Shown here piece after piece: positions 13,860 to 14,241 of a DNA stretch of 14,241 nt. A program made the position numbers and the translations under genes. The notes below the pieces were generated by a model. It was not told the origin of the DNA. It made no database searches and worked only from the letters and a program-made list of their open reading frames with translations. Source of the DNA: Bacteroidaceae bacterium (GTDB lineage: Bacteria > Bacteroidota > Bacteroidia > Bacteroidales > Barnesiellaceae_A); NCBI GenBank assembly GCA_017561285.1, contig JAFZDG010000115.1:1-14241 (forward strand), written 5' to 3'. Positions within the stretch are counted from its first letter, which is position 1, and every line of letters starts with the position of its first letter.

Positions 13860-14240
13860 TTATTTCGCAGCGATCACTTCGATTTCAACCATTACGCCTT
13901 TGGGGAGGTCGCGAACAGCGAAAGCGGCACGTGCGGGATAAGCCTCGCAGCCTTCGAATGCTTGAGCATATACCTCGTTCATGGGTACGAAGTTGGCAAT
14001 GTCAGAGAGCAATACAGTTGTTTTAACAACGTTCTCCATAGTGTAACCGGCCTCGGTGAGGATAGCCTTGATGTTGGCAAATACTTGAGTTGTTTGAGCT
14101 ACGATACCTTCGGGAACTTCGCCTGTAGCGGGGTTTACGGGAATTTGACCTGAGATAAAGAGCATATTACCGGTTTGGATAGCTTGGCTGTAAGGGCCGA
14201 TTGCTGCGGGAGCGTTTGTTGTTGCAATTACTTTTTTCAT
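13860..14240 (-). CDS. ridA: RidA family reactive enamine/imine deaminase
   Basis: Complete 126-residue RidA (YjgF/YER057c/UK114) protein; the start ATG is at 14240, one base from the window edge. RidA hydrolyses reactive 2-aminoacrylate and related enamines released by PLP enzymes, protecting the cell, and works as a cytoplasmic trimer with active sites at subunit interfaces. Expected residues are present: Tyr17 in AIGPYSQA, Arg104 in YPARAAFAV, and Glu119 in VMVEIEVIAA, which correspond to Tyr17, Arg105 and Glu120 of E. coli RidA. The fingerprint LPKGVMVEIEVIA is intact, so activity is likely. The upstream promoter is outside the window. Its high-GC, regular codon use fits a well-expressed gene. 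Confidence 0.95.
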   Translation of the reverse strand: MKKVIATTNAPAAIGPYSQAIQTGNMLFISGQIPVNPATGEVPEGIVAQTTQVFANIKAILTEAGYTMENVVKTTVLLSDIANFVPMNEVYAQAFEGCEAYPARAAFAVRDLPKGVMVEIEVIAAK

Positions 14241-14241
14241 A

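Overview
The window looks like chromosomal DNA from a member of the Bacteroidota, most likely order Bacteroidales. Three things point there. Upstream regions carry the TAnnTTTG -7 box of this phylum and lack strong Shine-Dalgarno sequences. The families present (DUF4301, a BspA-type leucine-rich repeat protein with a C-terminal sorting-like segment, DUF2089, a secreted choloylglycine-hydrolase relative, many short-signal lipoproteins) are typical of gut Bacteroidales. Base composition is moderately AT-rich. I see no IS element, integrase, tRNA, rRNA, CRISPR array or phage gene; this is mostly ordinary housekeeping and accessory chromosome.

Layout. At 2-124 (+) is the C-terminal tail of an isoprenylcysteine methyltransferase-like membrane protein, cut by the window edge. 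It converges on a five-gene minus-strand run (5226 down to 207): proC, a YjjU-type patatin phospholipase, a TPR/Sel1 protein fused to a YgjP-like zinc peptidase domain, a small Dabb-domain protein and a large HEFGH zinc metallopeptidase lipoprotein. Gaps inside the run are 0 to 30 bases and a good intrinsic terminator (144-182) closes it. Upstream, after a 100-base gap with a long hairpin, lies a DUF4301 gene (6847-5327, -) with its own -7 box.

The divergent plus-strand pair at 7112-7946 encodes a DUF2089 zinc-ribbon/HTH protein and an overlapping five-helix membrane protein, followed by a strong terminator. Next is a minus-strand secreted Ntn-hydrolase of the choloylglycine hydrolase/penicillin V acylase family (9096-8014). 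Divergent from it is a long RelA/SpoT homologue (9200-11407) whose hydrolase HD site is degraded, followed 18 bases later by a lipoprotein gene (11426-12274) and a terminator.

The right end holds a minus-strand BspA-like leucine-rich-repeat gene (13381-12452) with its own terminator, preceded by a ~480-base gene-free stretch. That stretch carries a consensus promoter, several hairpins and an internal terminator-like structure; it is the best candidate in the window for an undescribed element, either a structured leader/attenuator or a ~250-nt small RNA. A complete ridA gene (14240-13860, -) ends the window.

Three starts were moved from the longest open frame to an internal ATG (the membrane protein at 7389, the RelA homologue at 9200, the LRR protein at 13381), and the TPR-peptidase appears to start with GTG. 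No search could be run, so family names rest on motifs read by eye.
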